DNA of 59,762 bases, from assembly GCA_030835405.1 (NCBI GenBank), contig JAURPG010000032.1, positions 1-59,762 of the forward strand, read 5' to 3'. How positions within the stretch are numbered: the stretch's first letter is position 1; every line of letters starts with the position of its first letter. The notes beneath the pieces were generated by a model. It had not been told where the DNA came from and ran no database searches. It saw nothing but the letters and a program-made list of their open reading frames with translations. Below, one piece after another: positions 19,200 to 28,437 of this stretch. Source of the DNA: Gammaproteobacteria bacterium. GTDB taxonomy: Bacteria; Pseudomonadota; Gammaproteobacteria; Eutrophobiales; Eutrophobiaceae. The translations under genes and the position numbers were made by a program.

Positions 19200-19904
19200 T
19201 TATTCGCTTAATTCCTTTTCCATCTCTTCAAGGGTGATATGACGAACGTCCTTGCCCTCTACGAAATAAATGACATATTCACAGATATTACGGGCATGGT
19301 CCGCAATCCTCTCCATAGCCCGGGCAATCCAGACGGCATCTAGTGATGTTGTGATATTTCTGGGATCTTCCATCATATAGGTCATGAGTTGCCTGAGGAT
19401 TGCAACATATTGCTCATCAGATTCAGGTTCCCGACTGGCCACTGCAAAGGCCGCCTTGGAATCCATGCGGGCAAAAGCATCCAGGGCATCATGCAGCATT
19501 CCCGTCACCAGAGTCCCCATGGCCTTGATACTGATGTAATAGAATTTAGGTCCCTGGGATTCAGACAGAGAAATCGCCTTCTTGGCAATCTTCTGGGCCT
19601 CGTCACCAATGCGTTCCAGGTCGGTTATGGTCTTGATAACCGCCATGATTAAACGCAGGTCTACCGCAGCGGGTTGTCGTTTTGCCAGTATCCTTATACA
19701 CTTTTCATCGATAGCGACTTCCTGCCGGTTTACCTTGTACTCGCCTTTGACAGTTGTTTCTGCCACTTCCAGGTCAGAGTTAACCAATGCTGTTATCGCA
19801 TCCGTCAATTGGTTTTCGACGATACCGCCCATCTCCATGACATGGCTTCTGATCGTCTCCAGCTCATTATCATATTCTTTGGATATATGTTTCTCGATAT
19901 TCAT
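19200..19904 (-). CDS. phoU: Phosphate signalling regulator PhoU
   Basis: PhoU is the negative regulator that links Pst transport activity to the PhoR kinase when phosphate is plentiful. The 234 residues form two repeated three-helix units. Metal-binding E/D clusters are typified by DLERIGDEAQKIAKKA in the first repeat and MERIADHARNICEYVIYF in the second. It starts 10 bases after pstB, as in most pst operons. No unusual residue was noticed. Confidence 0.97.
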   Translation of the reverse strand: MNIEKHISKEYDNELETIRSHVMEMGGIVENQLTDAITALVNSDLEVAETTVKGEYKVNRQEVAIDEKCIRILAKRQPAAVDLRLIMAVIKTITDLERIGDEAQKIAKKAISLSESQGPKFYYISIKAMGTLVTGMLHDALDAFARMDSKAAFAVASREPESDEQYVAILRQLMTYMMEDPRNITTSLDAVWIARAMERIADHARNICEYVIYFVEGKDVRHITLEEMEKELSE

Positions 19905-19914
19905 AATAGTTAGT

Positions 19915-20772
19915 TTAGCCCATACGCCCGGTAATATAATCCTCGGTCATTTTTTCCTTCGGATTGGTAAATAAGTCTGCTGTGTCATTAAATTCAATCA
20001 ACTCACCCAGGTACATATAGGCCGTATAATCTGACACCCTGGCGGCCTGCTGCATATTATGAGTGACAATGACAATCGTATAATCTGTCTTTAATTGGTA
20101 AATCAATTCCTCAATCTTTAACGTTGATATGGGGTCCAGCGCTGACGCCGGTTCATCCAGTAGCAGGACTTCAGGCTCAATGGCAATGGCCCGGGCGATC
20201 ACCAACCTCTGCTGCTGCCCACCGGAGAGACCCATGGCGTTATCTTCCAGCCTGTCCTTTACCTCGTCCCATAACGCGGCATGTTTCAATGAGTTTTCCA
20301 CGGCCTCATCCAAGACATGGCGGTTTTTAATACCCTGAATTCTGAGTCCATAGGCAACATTTTCATAGATGGATTTAGGGAAGGGATTGGGTTTTTGAAA
20401 TACCATGCCTATCCGTCGGCGAAGGTCAGAGACGTTAACTGACTTATCAAAGATATCTTCCCCGTGCAATGTCATTTGGCCCTCAACCCGGACGCCATCT
20501 ATGAGATCATTCATTCGGTTAAAACACCTGAGTAGCGTCGACTTTCCACAACCACTTGGGCCAATAAATGCCGTGACCCGTTGTTTGGGAATTTTAAGGT
20601 TAATATCTTTAAGCGCCTGGTTCGACCCGTAATAAAAATTAAATTTATTTACCTCAAGGCAAATTTCTTCGTCTTTTAACGAGGTATTATGCTTATGAAT
20701 CACAGAGGGATCTATGGCATGGGTGGGCACACCATGTTGTTCCTGAGTTTCACTTGTGTTATTCATTATCAT
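19915..20772 (-). CDS. pstB: Phosphate ABC transporter, ATP-binding protein PstB
   Basis: PstB powers high-affinity phosphate uptake through PstA and PstC. The 285 residues carry Walker [12 protein letters not shown], the Q-loop [11 protein letters not shown], the signature [16 protein letters not shown], Walker [15 protein letters not shown], and the switch His in [10 protein letters not shown]. About 35 extra N-terminal residues precede the usual [10 protein letters not shown] start, which is common in gammaproteobacterial PstB. It is the third gene of pstC-pstA-pstB-phoU. Confidence 0.98.
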   Translation of the reverse strand: MIMNNTSETQEQHGVPTHAIDPSVIHKHNTSLKDEEICLEVNKFNFYYGSNQALKDINLKIPKQRVTAFIGPSGCGKSTLLRCFNRMNDLIDGVRVEGQMTLHGEDIFDKSVNVSDLRRRIGMVFQKPNPFPKSIYENVAYGLRIQGIKNRHVLDEAVENSLKHAALWDEVKDRLEDNAMGLSGGQQQRLVIARAIAIEPEVLLLDEPASALDPISTLKIEELIYQLKTDYTIVIVTHNMQQAARVSDYTAYMYLGELIEFNDTADLFTNPKEKMTEDYITGRMG

Positions 20773-20786
20773 CTAAATCTCTCTTG

Positions 20787-22460
20787 TTAGTGCTGTTCTG
20801 AAGCACGGTATTTCTCCCTTAGCTTATTTCTTATCTGGATGGCTGCCAAGTTTAAAATAATAATTATTAAAACTAACAACAACGCCGTGGCATATACCAG
20901 CGGCCTGGCTGCCTCCACGTTTGGACTTTGAAATCCCACGTCATAGATATGAAACCCCAGATGCATAAACTTTCTCTCAAAGTGTACATAGGGGAAATTT
21001 CCATCCAATGGTAAAGAAGGTGCCAGTTTGACCACCCCCACCAGCATCAATGGTGCCACCTCTCCAGCCGCCCGGGCAATGGCCAGGATCAGGCCGGTCA
21101 TCATGGCCGAGGCCGTCATGGGCAACACCGTCCTAAATAACGTTTCCGCCTTGGTAGCCCCCAGCGCAAGACTGCCTTCCCGAATGGCGCGGGGGACCCT
21201 GGATAGCCCCTCTTCAGTAGAGACAATCACAACGGGTACGGTCAGGATCGCCAGGGTAAGTGATGCCCATAATAACCCCGGGGTACCAAATGTGGGCGAG
21301 GGCAGGCTTTCGGAAAAAAGCAGCTCATCGATGTTGCCGCCGATGAAATAGACAAAGAACCCGAGTCCAAACACACCGTAGACTACAGACGGTACCCCGG
21401 CAAGATTATTCACTGCGATACGTATAATCCTTACCAGTGCCCCTTGCTTTGCATATTCATGAAGATATACAGCGGCCACCACTCCAAAAGGAGTCACCAT
21501 AATGGACATGATCAATACCATGATCACCGTGCCAAAGATAGCCGGATAGATACCACCTTCTGTATTGGCCTCGCGTGGTTCATCGGATACAAACTCCCAG
21601 AGTTTGCCCATATAATGGACAAGGTCCTGTGCCAGGTTCATAGCATTAGGCCGGTATGCCCTGACCACCTGTGACAAAGGCAGTTCCACTTCTCTACCAT
21701 CAGAAATCCTGGTCACAAACGAATACTGGTTTAATTCTTCATACAAAACACCCAGCTGAGAAGAATACTCTTCATATTCTGCCTCAAGAGATTGTTGTTG
21801 AATGGTTATCTCCTGTAATTCTTCTGAATTATTATTCCCTTCTCTTCCTAACGCTCTTTGCCTGAGACGCAACCTTTCCATCTGGTAATTGATGTCACCA
21901 ATGATGTCTTTTTCAATTTCTTTTATTTGATCATGAACCTCATGGTTGGCTTGGACCTGCTGCTGAAACAAATCCCAGGAAGCCCCAGAACCACTCTCTA
22001 TCACTTCACCATTCTGTTTCACGGCCACCAGGTAGCCATACAGGTTCCCCCATTCATGCCGTTCCACCGCCATCAATTCTTCCGGGTAATCAATATCACC
22101 CACCGCCAGATCCATGACCCACCTGAAATCCAGGCCCAGGTAATCCCGGTTACCCATCTTGATTAGGGTCCTGTTGATGAGTTCCTCACCTGGTGGAATA
22201 CGGGAATCAAAATCAGGCAAGCGTGTGCGGGAAACGGTTTCGTGTTCTACCATTTCCCCAATGATTGTAATGATTGAGCCGTCCGCTTCAGTTAATTGAA
22301 ACTGGGCGATATCACCCGGCCAAAAATGACTTAATCCCTTATAGGCAATAAAAAATATTAGTCCTAAAACCATTAATACGGATACGGTAACCGCACCGGC
22401 ATTTAACCAGATATAAGGGGTTCCGGAATCAAACCAGGCTTTTATATCTTTGGTGATCAT
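20787..22460 (-). CDS. pstA: Phosphate ABC transporter permease PstA, long form
   Basis: PstA is one half of the membrane channel of the Pst system. At 557 residues it is much longer than E. coli PstA (about 296). After a first membrane helix (about 20-42) there is a roughly 250-residue extracytoplasmic insert of the DUF3333 type with a predicted coiled coil (about 170-235, rich in Glu, Gln and Leu). The standard permease domain follows, with ALGATKAETLFRTVLPMTASAMMTG as the coupling loop for PstB. The long form is known in marine and other gammaproteobacteria. Its ATG overlaps the pstC stop. Confidence 0.95.
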   Translation of the reverse strand: MITKDIKAWFDSGTPYIWLNAGAVTVSVLMVLGLIFFIAYKGLSHFWPGDIAQFQLTEADGSIITIIGEMVEHETVSRTRLPDFDSRIPPGEELINRTLIKMGNRDYLGLDFRWVMDLAVGDIDYPEELMAVERHEWGNLYGYLVAVKQNGEVIESGSGASWDLFQQQVQANHEVHDQIKEIEKDIIGDINYQMERLRLRQRALGREGNNNSEELQEITIQQQSLEAEYEEYSSQLGVLYEELNQYSFVTRISDGREVELPLSQVVRAYRPNAMNLAQDLVHYMGKLWEFVSDEPREANTEGGIYPAIFGTVIMVLIMSIMVTPFGVVAAVYLHEYAKQGALVRIIRIAVNNLAGVPSVVYGVFGLGFFVYFIGGNIDELLFSESLPSPTFGTPGLLWASLTLAILTVPVVIVSTEEGLSRVPRAIREGSLALGATKAETLFRTVLPMTASAMMTGLILAIARAAGEVAPLMLVGVVKLAPSLPLDGNFPYVHFERKFMHLGFHIYDVGFQSPNVEAARPLVYATALLLVLIIIILNLAAIQIRNKLREKYRASEQH

Positions 22461-24733
22461 AAGGTGCTGTACTTAACCCGCAACCTCTGACGGACGACTT
22501 CAGCCAGGGTATTAAAAAAGAAGGTGGCCATAAACAACACCAGGCCGGCAAGAAACAAAATACGGTAGTGAGTACTGCCCAATTCAGACTCAGGCATCTC
22601 CACGGCGATATTGGCGGACAGGGCACGAAAACCCTGGAAGATATTGAGATCCATAATGGCGGTATTCCCGGTGGCCATGACCACGATCATGGTTTCTCCC
22701 ACCGCTCGACCCAGACCAATCATTATCGCGGAAAAAATACCCGGGCTGGCGGTCAGCAAAATGACCTTGGCCATGGTCTGCCAGGGAGTAGCCCCCAGTG
22801 CCAACGATCCTGTCGTTAAATGTTTAGGCACACCGAATATTGCGTCTTCACTGATGGAAAAGATAGTAGGGATAACAGCAAATCCAATGGCGATTCCAAC
22901 CACGAATGAATTTCGCTGGTCAAACGATATCCCCAATTCCTGGCTCAGCCATAAGGGCATATTCCCTGCAAACAACCACAACTCTATTGGCTTGCTAATG
23001 TAGAACACCATAGCCGTTGCTAAAATAATCACTGGCACCAATAACACCCCTTCCCAGCCATCAGGTACCGAGTGCTTAATACCTTCTGGTAACCGCTGCC
23101 AAAGATACGCAACAATCAATATGGCCGCTGGTACAACCAGAAATATTAGAAACATCGCCGGCAAATAGGCCTCAACGATGGGTGCAAACCAGAGACCTGC
23201 AAGAAACCCCAGAATCACGGTGGGCAAGGCCGCCATGATCTCTATGGTGGGTTTAACTACATTCCTAAGACCGGCAGACATAAAATATGCGGTATAGATT
23301 GCCCCCATAATTGACAGTGGGATGGCAAAGATCATGGCATACAACGATGCCTTCAAGGTGCCAAATGCCAGCGGGGTCAGGCTGAACTTGGGCTCAAAGA
23401 TACTGCTGGCAGATGATGATTGCCAGATATATTCCGGCCCACCCCTGTTTTCATACCACACCTTTCCCCACAGCGAACTCCAGGACACCTCGGGATGTTC
23501 ATTTTCCATTTCCCAAATTTCTGCCCCGCCACCTGTATTTTCTATTATCAGGCCATTTGCTCTTGGAGCGACCGCTAATATTCCATTTTCGCCGGTATCC
23601 AATTGTTGCAACTTGACTGTCCTGTGAGCGGTTGCATGGTAAACCCCCATCTCCCCGGAACTATCTAAGGCAACGAACCCCTTTCGAAAATATTCAGGTA
23701 CAATTTGTATAATTGGTGAGGATTGTGAATCAAATGTCCTTATTTTCTGTAAAGAATATTCGTTGTTACTGTCACGGACTGGAAACCATTGGGCAATACT
23801 TCCGCTACTGTCCCCTATCATTACGGATATCCCGCCGCTAAGGAAAGACATGGCAGTTATATCTAATTCATCCTCAACTACAGATAGACTTTGAACCAGC
23901 ACGGGGGATTGTTTATTCCGTATATCGTAATAATGCAGGACGTTCTCATTATCCGTGTAATACAATTCAACCTGGTCAACGTCCATAATGAGATGTCTGA
24001 CACCATGCGGAACCGGTATTGACGAGACTGTCTGATTAACGGTTTCTTCACCGGTTAGAAAGTTCGACTCTACTGTCAGGTTGACCAACATTAATCGTGA
24101 ATCATCGGTGAGTGCGGCTATCGATGTCTGATCTTCGTCACCCTGTACGGCAAGCTTGATGATTGCAGAACCTGAACTATCAACCACGATCGGAGCTCCA
24201 TCAAAAGGCGCAAATACCTGTGGCGTGATTTCCCTGATATCGTTCGGATAGCTGACATTATATTGATGGTATCGCAACACTACCGATCCATCACTCATAC
24301 CAAAACCAAGCAGGCGGGTGGTAGGGCTGCCAGCGGCAAACGAGACTACCTCTGCATTATTCGATGCAGGCAAGGGTTCATTATCTATGACACTGCCATT
24401 ACTGGTGTTAATAAAGGTAATGCTGCCATCATCCCTAACTCGCATAGCTATTTCACGTTGCTCTTCCAGAGCGTAATACAGGGTTTTCTCTGAAGTACTA
24501 TCGGTAATTTTGAATTCAGCAGCTTTGCTGATGTGGGCGGGAAGAAATAATGGTATTACCACCCAAACCAGATAAATTGCTATCAGCACAATGGCAATAA
24601 TTACGCTGACACCCCCGAACGTCATTAAAAGTCGTGTAATAGCGTCTTTTATTTGACGAATGTCCCTATATTTTGAGCTTACAGACAAGGTAAATTTGTC
24701 CTGACCGGGTTTATTTTCTATTGCCGAATTCAT
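22457..24733 (-). CDS. pstC: Phosphate ABC transporter permease PstC, long form with beta-rich insert
   Basis: PstC is the partner permease of PstA. At 758 residues it is more than twice E. coli PstC (about 319). Membrane helix 1 lies at about 38-62. Next comes a segment of about 390 residues rich in short beta-type strands (for example SFAAGSPTTRLLGFGMSDGSVVLRY), resembling a beta-propeller. The permease core begins near 460 and has ALGATPWQTMAKVILLTASPGIFSAI as the coupling loop. Related long PstC proteins occur in Vibrio and Shewanella. It is the first gene of the operon, with a candidate Pho box upstream. Confidence 0.94.
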   Translation of the reverse strand: MNSAIENKPGQDKFTLSVSSKYRDIRQIKDAITRLLMTFGGVSVIIAIVLIAIYLVWVVIPLFLPAHISKAAEFKITDSTSEKTLYYALEEQREIAMRVRDDGSITFINTSNGSVIDNEPLPASNNAEVVSFAAGSPTTRLLGFGMSDGSVVLRYHQYNVSYPNDIREITPQVFAPFDGAPIVVDSSGSAIIKLAVQGDEDQTSIAALTDDSRLMLVNLTVESNFLTGEETVNQTVSSIPVPHGVRHLIMDVDQVELYYTDNENVLHYYDIRNKQSPVLVQSLSVVEDELDITAMSFLSGGISVMIGDSSGSIAQWFPVRDSNNEYSLQKIRTFDSQSSPIIQIVPEYFRKGFVALDSSGEMGVYHATAHRTVKLQQLDTGENGILAVAPRANGLIIENTGGGAEIWEMENEHPEVSWSSLWGKVWYENRGGPEYIWQSSSASSIFEPKFSLTPLAFGTLKASLYAMIFAIPLSIMGAIYTAYFMSAGLRNVVKPTIEIMAALPTVILGFLAGLWFAPIVEAYLPAMFLIFLVVPAAILIVAYLWQRLPEGIKHSVPDGWEGVLLVPVIILATAMVFYISKPIELWLFAGNMPLWLSQELGISFDQRNSFVVGIAIGFAVIPTIFSISEDAIFGVPKHLTTGSLALGATPWQTMAKVILLTASPGIFSAIMIGLGRAVGETMIVVMATGNTAIMDLNIFQGFRALSANIAVEMPESELGSTHYRILFLAGLVLFMATFFFNTLAEVVRQRLRVKYSTL

Positions 24734-24809
24734 TTGTATTGAGTAACAATCTATCTTTCTTTCTATCTACTGTAATGGTTCCATTTCGGCTGATATTTCT
24801 GTGATTTCC

Positions 24810-24843
24810 CTTATACTGCCCGTTTGTTACAAGAGTGTTACAC
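24810..24843 (-). promoter_or_regulatory. Candidate Pho box and -10 of the pstCAB-phoU operon
   Basis: Read on the minus strand, 24843-24826 is GTGTAACACTCTTGTAAC. This is two 7-base half-sites (GTGTAAC, TTGTAAC) with an 11-base period, resembling the PhoB consensus CTGTCAT-N4-CTGTCAT. Ten bases later comes TATAAG (24815-24810) as -10, the spacing of PhoB-activated promoters. Because TGTAAC reads as GTTACA on the other strand, the same DNA also resembles a box for the divergent LpxR-like gene. There, however, it would end only 18 bases before the GTG. Confidence 0.6.
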
Positions 24844-24859
24844 TTGACCTATTATCACC

Positions 24860-25867
24860 GTGAAAATTTTTACCTATTATTATAATTATTTGATTTTCCT
24901 GAAAATAATCCCGCTACTCGTCTGGCCTTTATTTTGTTACAGCGCAGATACTCAGCGAAATATCTCATTAATATCAGAAAACGATATCTATGCCCCAAAA
25001 GCCCAGGACAGGCATTACACAAATGGCCTTAGACTAAGTCTTGGTAATAGCAATCTATCATGGGAAAGTTTGGAACCCCTGTTAAATACAAGCTCATCAA
25101 CGACATATCGTGATGAAATCGCTATTGGCCATAGCATTTATACTCCTGAAAATTACATCTCTCCTGAACTACAGGAAAGTGACAGGCCATTTGCTGGATG
25201 GATGTACGGTGAATACACTGCCATCGCAAACACTCAAATTACCGAAACCGCGATTGGTTTAAGTATTGGGCTTGTAGGATCTGCGGCTCTGGGAAGGCAG
25301 ATTCAGACGTTGAATCATTCAATCATAAATGATCCAAAACCCTTAGGGTGGGACAATCAACTAAATAATGAGCCTGCAATATTACTTAAATACAGACAAA
25401 GTCAATTTCACCCTATCGCTGAATTGGGCAATACTAACCTGGGGCTAATTACCCGCCTTGGCTTGAACCTTGGTAACGTCTTTACTGATGCAGGTGCTGG
25501 CATGGTGTTGAGATTAGGTAGTTATCTATCAAACCACGAGCTACCCATTAGAATCCAACCCGGAATCTCAGGCAATAGCACCTATATTGAGGTTAGAAAT
25601 AATCGTTTTGACTGGCAGATATTCACTGAAATACAGGGCAGAGGTGTGATACATAATATTTTCCTGGATGGAAATACATTTAATAACAGTCATTCAGTCA
25701 GGAAAAAGCCATTTGTGTGGGAATCATCCGCCGGGTTGGTTTTATCATCAGGACACTTTAAACATCCACTTTATTTAGCATTCACATTGACCTGGAGAAG
25801 TCTTGAGTTTGAATTGCAAAATGGAAACAACAATTTCGGGTCCGCTTTAATAGGTTTGCAATATTAA
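24860..25867 (+). CDS. LpxR-like outer-membrane lipid A 3'-O-deacylase (DUF2219)
   Basis: LpxR of Salmonella removes the 3'-acyloxyacyl chain of lipid A from the outer membrane. This 335-residue protein has a signal peptide (about 1-28) and the family pattern: ENDIY (Asn41, Asp42), DRHYTNGLRLS (Thr54), GHSIYTPENY, DRPFAGWMYGEYT, and HSIINDPKPLGWDNQLNNEP (His153). These correspond to catalytic residues known from LpxR. A 12-stranded barrel is expected. The start is GTG with no clear Shine-Dalgarno sequence. Its stop overlaps that of gspN on the opposite strand. It sits between pstC and the secretion operon. The substrate is inferred from family only. Confidence 0.85.
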   Translation: MKIFTYYYNYLIFLKIIPLLVWPLFCYSADTQRNISLISENDIYAPKAQDRHYTNGLRLSLGNSNLSWESLEPLLNTSSSTTYRDEIAIGHSIYTPENYISPELQESDRPFAGWMYGEYTAIANTQITETAIGLSIGLVGSAALGRQIQTLNHSIINDPKPLGWDNQLNNEPAILLKYRQSQFHPIAELGNTNLGLITRLGLNLGNVFTDAGAGMVLRLGSYLSNHELPIRIQPGISGNSTYIEVRNNRFDWQIFTEIQGRGVIHNIFLDGNTFNNSHSVRKKPFVWESSAGLVLSSGHFKHPLYLAFTLTWRSLEFELQNGNNNFGSALIGLQY

Positions 25868-26652
25868 ATATCTAAATACCACTCCCAATTTATTAATACC
25901 CTGTTATTTTCAAGCCTTCCCATCACCAGCAAGAACTCATTTAATGAGGTATCTACCTTCTCAGATAACCAAGAATATCCATTCACTCCAAACTTTTTAT
26001 CATCCTTACTTAGTACTAATTTTACATTAACAAAAACCTGATTATCGTCAGCAATATTAACTATAGAAGCAATTATATGTTTGTCATTAATTTCATCATC
26101 TATCAACCTATAACTGCCAATTGGTCTCGAACCAAACATTGCTGACGTAAGCCCTGATATGTCAAGCTTGAAATTTCCTGAATTTGGTAGTTGATTGACT
26201 TCCCCCGATAGGTTTGTATGCTCCAATTCAAGCACCCCTGATATACCAAATAATTCTAACTCAGGGAATATATGTGTCAGATCTGTTACTAAAATTTCTC
26301 CTGATACTTCGGATAGTTTCCAAGCCTCTAATGTAATTATTCCAATTCCTGATACCTGACTATCATTTTTCCAGATTTGAAATTCTGTTGATATATTGCC
26401 CAATAACAGAGAAAGCTTTGAAGTAGAAATTGATACTCGATCCAGATTGATTAGCCTGCCCTGCACCGTTTTAACTGAAAGACCATAAATATTAAGGTTA
26501 AATATTGATCCGTCAATTTGTTGCCACTCTATTGGATAAGCAGACCTTTGTTGTGCCCATCCTAATGCCAGGGATGCAGGAAAATTCAATATTGCAGTAA
26601 TAAGTAAAATGAATACTCCTGCTATCGATAACTTCAGCCAACGCCGACTCAT
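25864..26652 (-). CDS. gspN: Type II secretion system protein N
   Basis: GspN is an optional inner-membrane component of the type II secretion system. With the chosen ATG it has 262 residues: a short basic N-terminus, one membrane helix (about 9-28) and a periplasmic beta-rich domain containing SALALGWAQQ-like ASLALGWAQQ. The reading frame extends six codons further to a TTG at 26670 that overlaps gspM; the ATG is preferred, though no strong ribosome-binding site precedes either. It is the last gene of the gspC-N operon and its stop overlaps the LpxR-like stop. Similarity within this family is low, so position carries weight. Confidence 0.88.
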   Translation of the reverse strand: MSRRWLKLSIAGVFILLITAILNFPASLALGWAQQRSAYPIEWQQIDGSIFNLNIYGLSVKTVQGRLINLDRVSISTSKLSLLLGNISTEFQIWKNDSQVSGIGIITLEAWKLSEVSGEILVTDLTHIFPELELFGISGVLELEHTNLSGEVNQLPNSGNFKLDISGLTSAMFGSRPIGSYRLIDDEINDKHIIASIVNIADDNQVFVNVKLVLSKDDKKFGVNGYSWLSEKVDTSLNEFLLVMGRLENNRVLINWEWYLDI

Positions 26653-26659
26653 TGACCAT

Positions 26660-27148
26660 TCAACCGCCAATTATTATTAATGCCTGGACCATTCCCTGAT
26701 CCTCTTCAAGTCTTGATATCCTGGCAGTCGTTATGATTGCGTTTGATGTGGCCTTAAGTTGGTAAAGAAACCCCATTAGCTCAGGAAACCCTATCTGTCC
26801 AAACTGTATCCGTACGGCCTGTCCTGAGCCAGGACCCAGCTCATCCAGTGTATCCTGCAATGCAAGCCTGTTTATGATGGACTGGACGGTGGAAAGCGAG
26901 ACCTGTCCAGACACCGAGATATCACTATCACCTTGAACTAATTGCAAGGATTTGAGTTTTGATACATTCTGCTTCATCCAGAGAAGGTCTGTCCGTAACT
27001 GTGGAAGACTATCTCTCATTCGGTTTCGTTCTATAAGGATTGGCTCCATGGCAAGATATACTGCCAAAATGATGACTACCCCGGTCGCGATAGTGAGCAC
27101 CAGTCTTTCCCTGTGGCCTCTTTCATGCCACCAGAGCAGAATATTCAT
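26660..27148 (-). CDS. gspM: Type II secretion system protein M
   Basis: GspM is a bitopic inner-membrane protein that binds GspL and helps form the assembly platform. The 162 residues show a basic N-terminal segment (WWHERGHRERLVL), one membrane helix (about 19-37), a predicted coiled-coil stretch (about 40-75), and a ferredoxin-like periplasmic domain (about 85-160). It overlaps the end of gspL by four bases. Confidence 0.92.
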   Translation of the reverse strand: MNILLWWHERGHRERLVLTIATGVVIILAVYLAMEPILIERNRMRDSLPQLRTDLLWMKQNVSKLKSLQLVQGDSDISVSGQVSLSTVQSIINRLALQDTLDELGPGSGQAVRIQFGQIGFPELMGFLYQLKATSNAIITTARISRLEEDQGMVQALIIIGG

Positions 27149-28398
27149 GTCCTGGTCTCCAGGGATATTCTGGACTTGACCTGCTCACCCTGTAGCTCCG
27201 CTTTTTCAACTGTCACATCCATTTCAGAACCGAGACGTTGTTGCAACTCTTCAAGCAATTCATAATTTTCAATACTGATATCAACACTGAGTTTTTCACC
27301 GTCATATTCAATCTGCTCTATATTGCCGGTATCCGGGTTAATCAATCGAGAAAACGTTTCTAGCTGAGAGAGAAAACCCGTTGCGCTGTTTTGATTTTGT
27401 ACTGAACTGGATTGCAACCGCTCCATCGCCTGTTCCATCTGAAACCTGGGATCCACCAGGTTTCGTGCCTGGGGAAACAGTTCACGGTAAGTATCTTCCA
27501 TTTCAGCCCGTAAAAATTCATACTCTGTCTCAACTCGATCTTTGTCCAGGACCACCTGGGCCAATATCAATATCAATAACAGCAGGGTCATTACCATTGC
27601 CGGTGCATATTGTGAAAAAAGCTTAGTTTTTCTACTGGCTGTTTTGTAATTGCCTGTCAGGAAATTTACTCCCATACCCGGATCAGGAAATCTTGATAAC
27701 CAGTCTATTCGTGATTTGTCATCCACAATAATTTCAGATTGTACTCCAAGCTCATTCAAGTCTTCCCGCCAACCGTTAATTTTTTCTGACTGTTCTTCAT
27801 TGCTGACTCGTATCTGTAATTTTTCGGGCGGTGTGACTGACCTTTCCAGCGCCAACCTTAAGGCGGGATGCAGTCTTGCGGTAATGTCACCTGCCAATGC
27901 TGATCCCAGTTCGGGATAATTCCCGCGTAATAACGCCGGGGAATCTGTTATATTTAATATCCATTGGCGCTCGTCAGGTTCAGCAATGAAAATATAGTCT
28001 GCTGTGATTAAATTTACATGCCAATGTTTATCCGAGATTTTTGATATGGTCTTATCAAATTCTTCTTTTGCAATAACCGCCACCGCAATTTGTCCACTAT
28101 CATGTTCTTTTGTCATTGGCACAAAATGATAATCCTCTGGGCCATGTAACAGCTTGTCTTCCAGTACATAGGGAATAGATTGCAGAAATCTTTGTCTGTT
28201 CTTACGGGGCAAATCCACCTGAAAGGTTCGAATGTTTTCCCCCTGCAGACACACGACGACATTTGCCCCTTGTGGCGCAGGCACATCCATCAGATCCTCA
28301 CAGCTCCCTGAATTAACAGGCAGTGAGTCACCACGGATCCATTGGGACCAGTAGACCTTGTTACGTGTAAGACATATCCACCAGTAACTGCTACGCAT
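27145..28398 (-). CDS. gspL: Type II secretion system protein L
   Basis: GspL recruits the ATPase GspE to the membrane. The 417 residues have an N-terminal actin-like cytoplasmic domain (about 1-245) with VVVCLQGENIRTFQVDLP and SIPYVLEDKLLHGPEDYHFV. One membrane helix (about 263-282, APAMVMTLLLLILILAQVVL) follows, then a periplasmic ferredoxin-like domain ending with the strand-rich IEQIEYDGEKLSVDIS. The length is normal for the family. The 40 bases between it and gspK are the largest gap within the operon. Confidence 0.94.
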   Translation of the reverse strand: MRSSYWWICLTRNKVYWSQWIRGDSLPVNSGSCEDLMDVPAPQGANVVVCLQGENIRTFQVDLPRKNRQRFLQSIPYVLEDKLLHGPEDYHFVPMTKEHDSGQIAVAVIAKEEFDKTISKISDKHWHVNLITADYIFIAEPDERQWILNITDSPALLRGNYPELGSALAGDITARLHPALRLALERSVTPPEKLQIRVSNEEQSEKINGWREDLNELGVQSEIIVDDKSRIDWLSRFPDPGMGVNFLTGNYKTASRKTKLFSQYAPAMVMTLLLLILILAQVVLDKDRVETEYEFLRAEMEDTYRELFPQARNLVDPRFQMEQAMERLQSSSVQNQNSATGFLSQLETFSRLINPDTGNIEQIEYDGEKLSVDISIENYELLEELQQRLGSEMDVTVEKAELQGEQVKSRISLETRT

Positions 28399-28437
28399 TA
28401 CAAAATATTCCCGTTAACATATTGTGTTTTATAAGCA

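Noticed and set aside
24824-24841. Pho box in the plus direction as the sole promoter of the LpxR-like gene
   Set aside because: A start site placed at normal distance would fall at or after the GTG. The minus-strand reading for pstC, with a -10 ten bases away, fits better; a dual role is kept as a finding.
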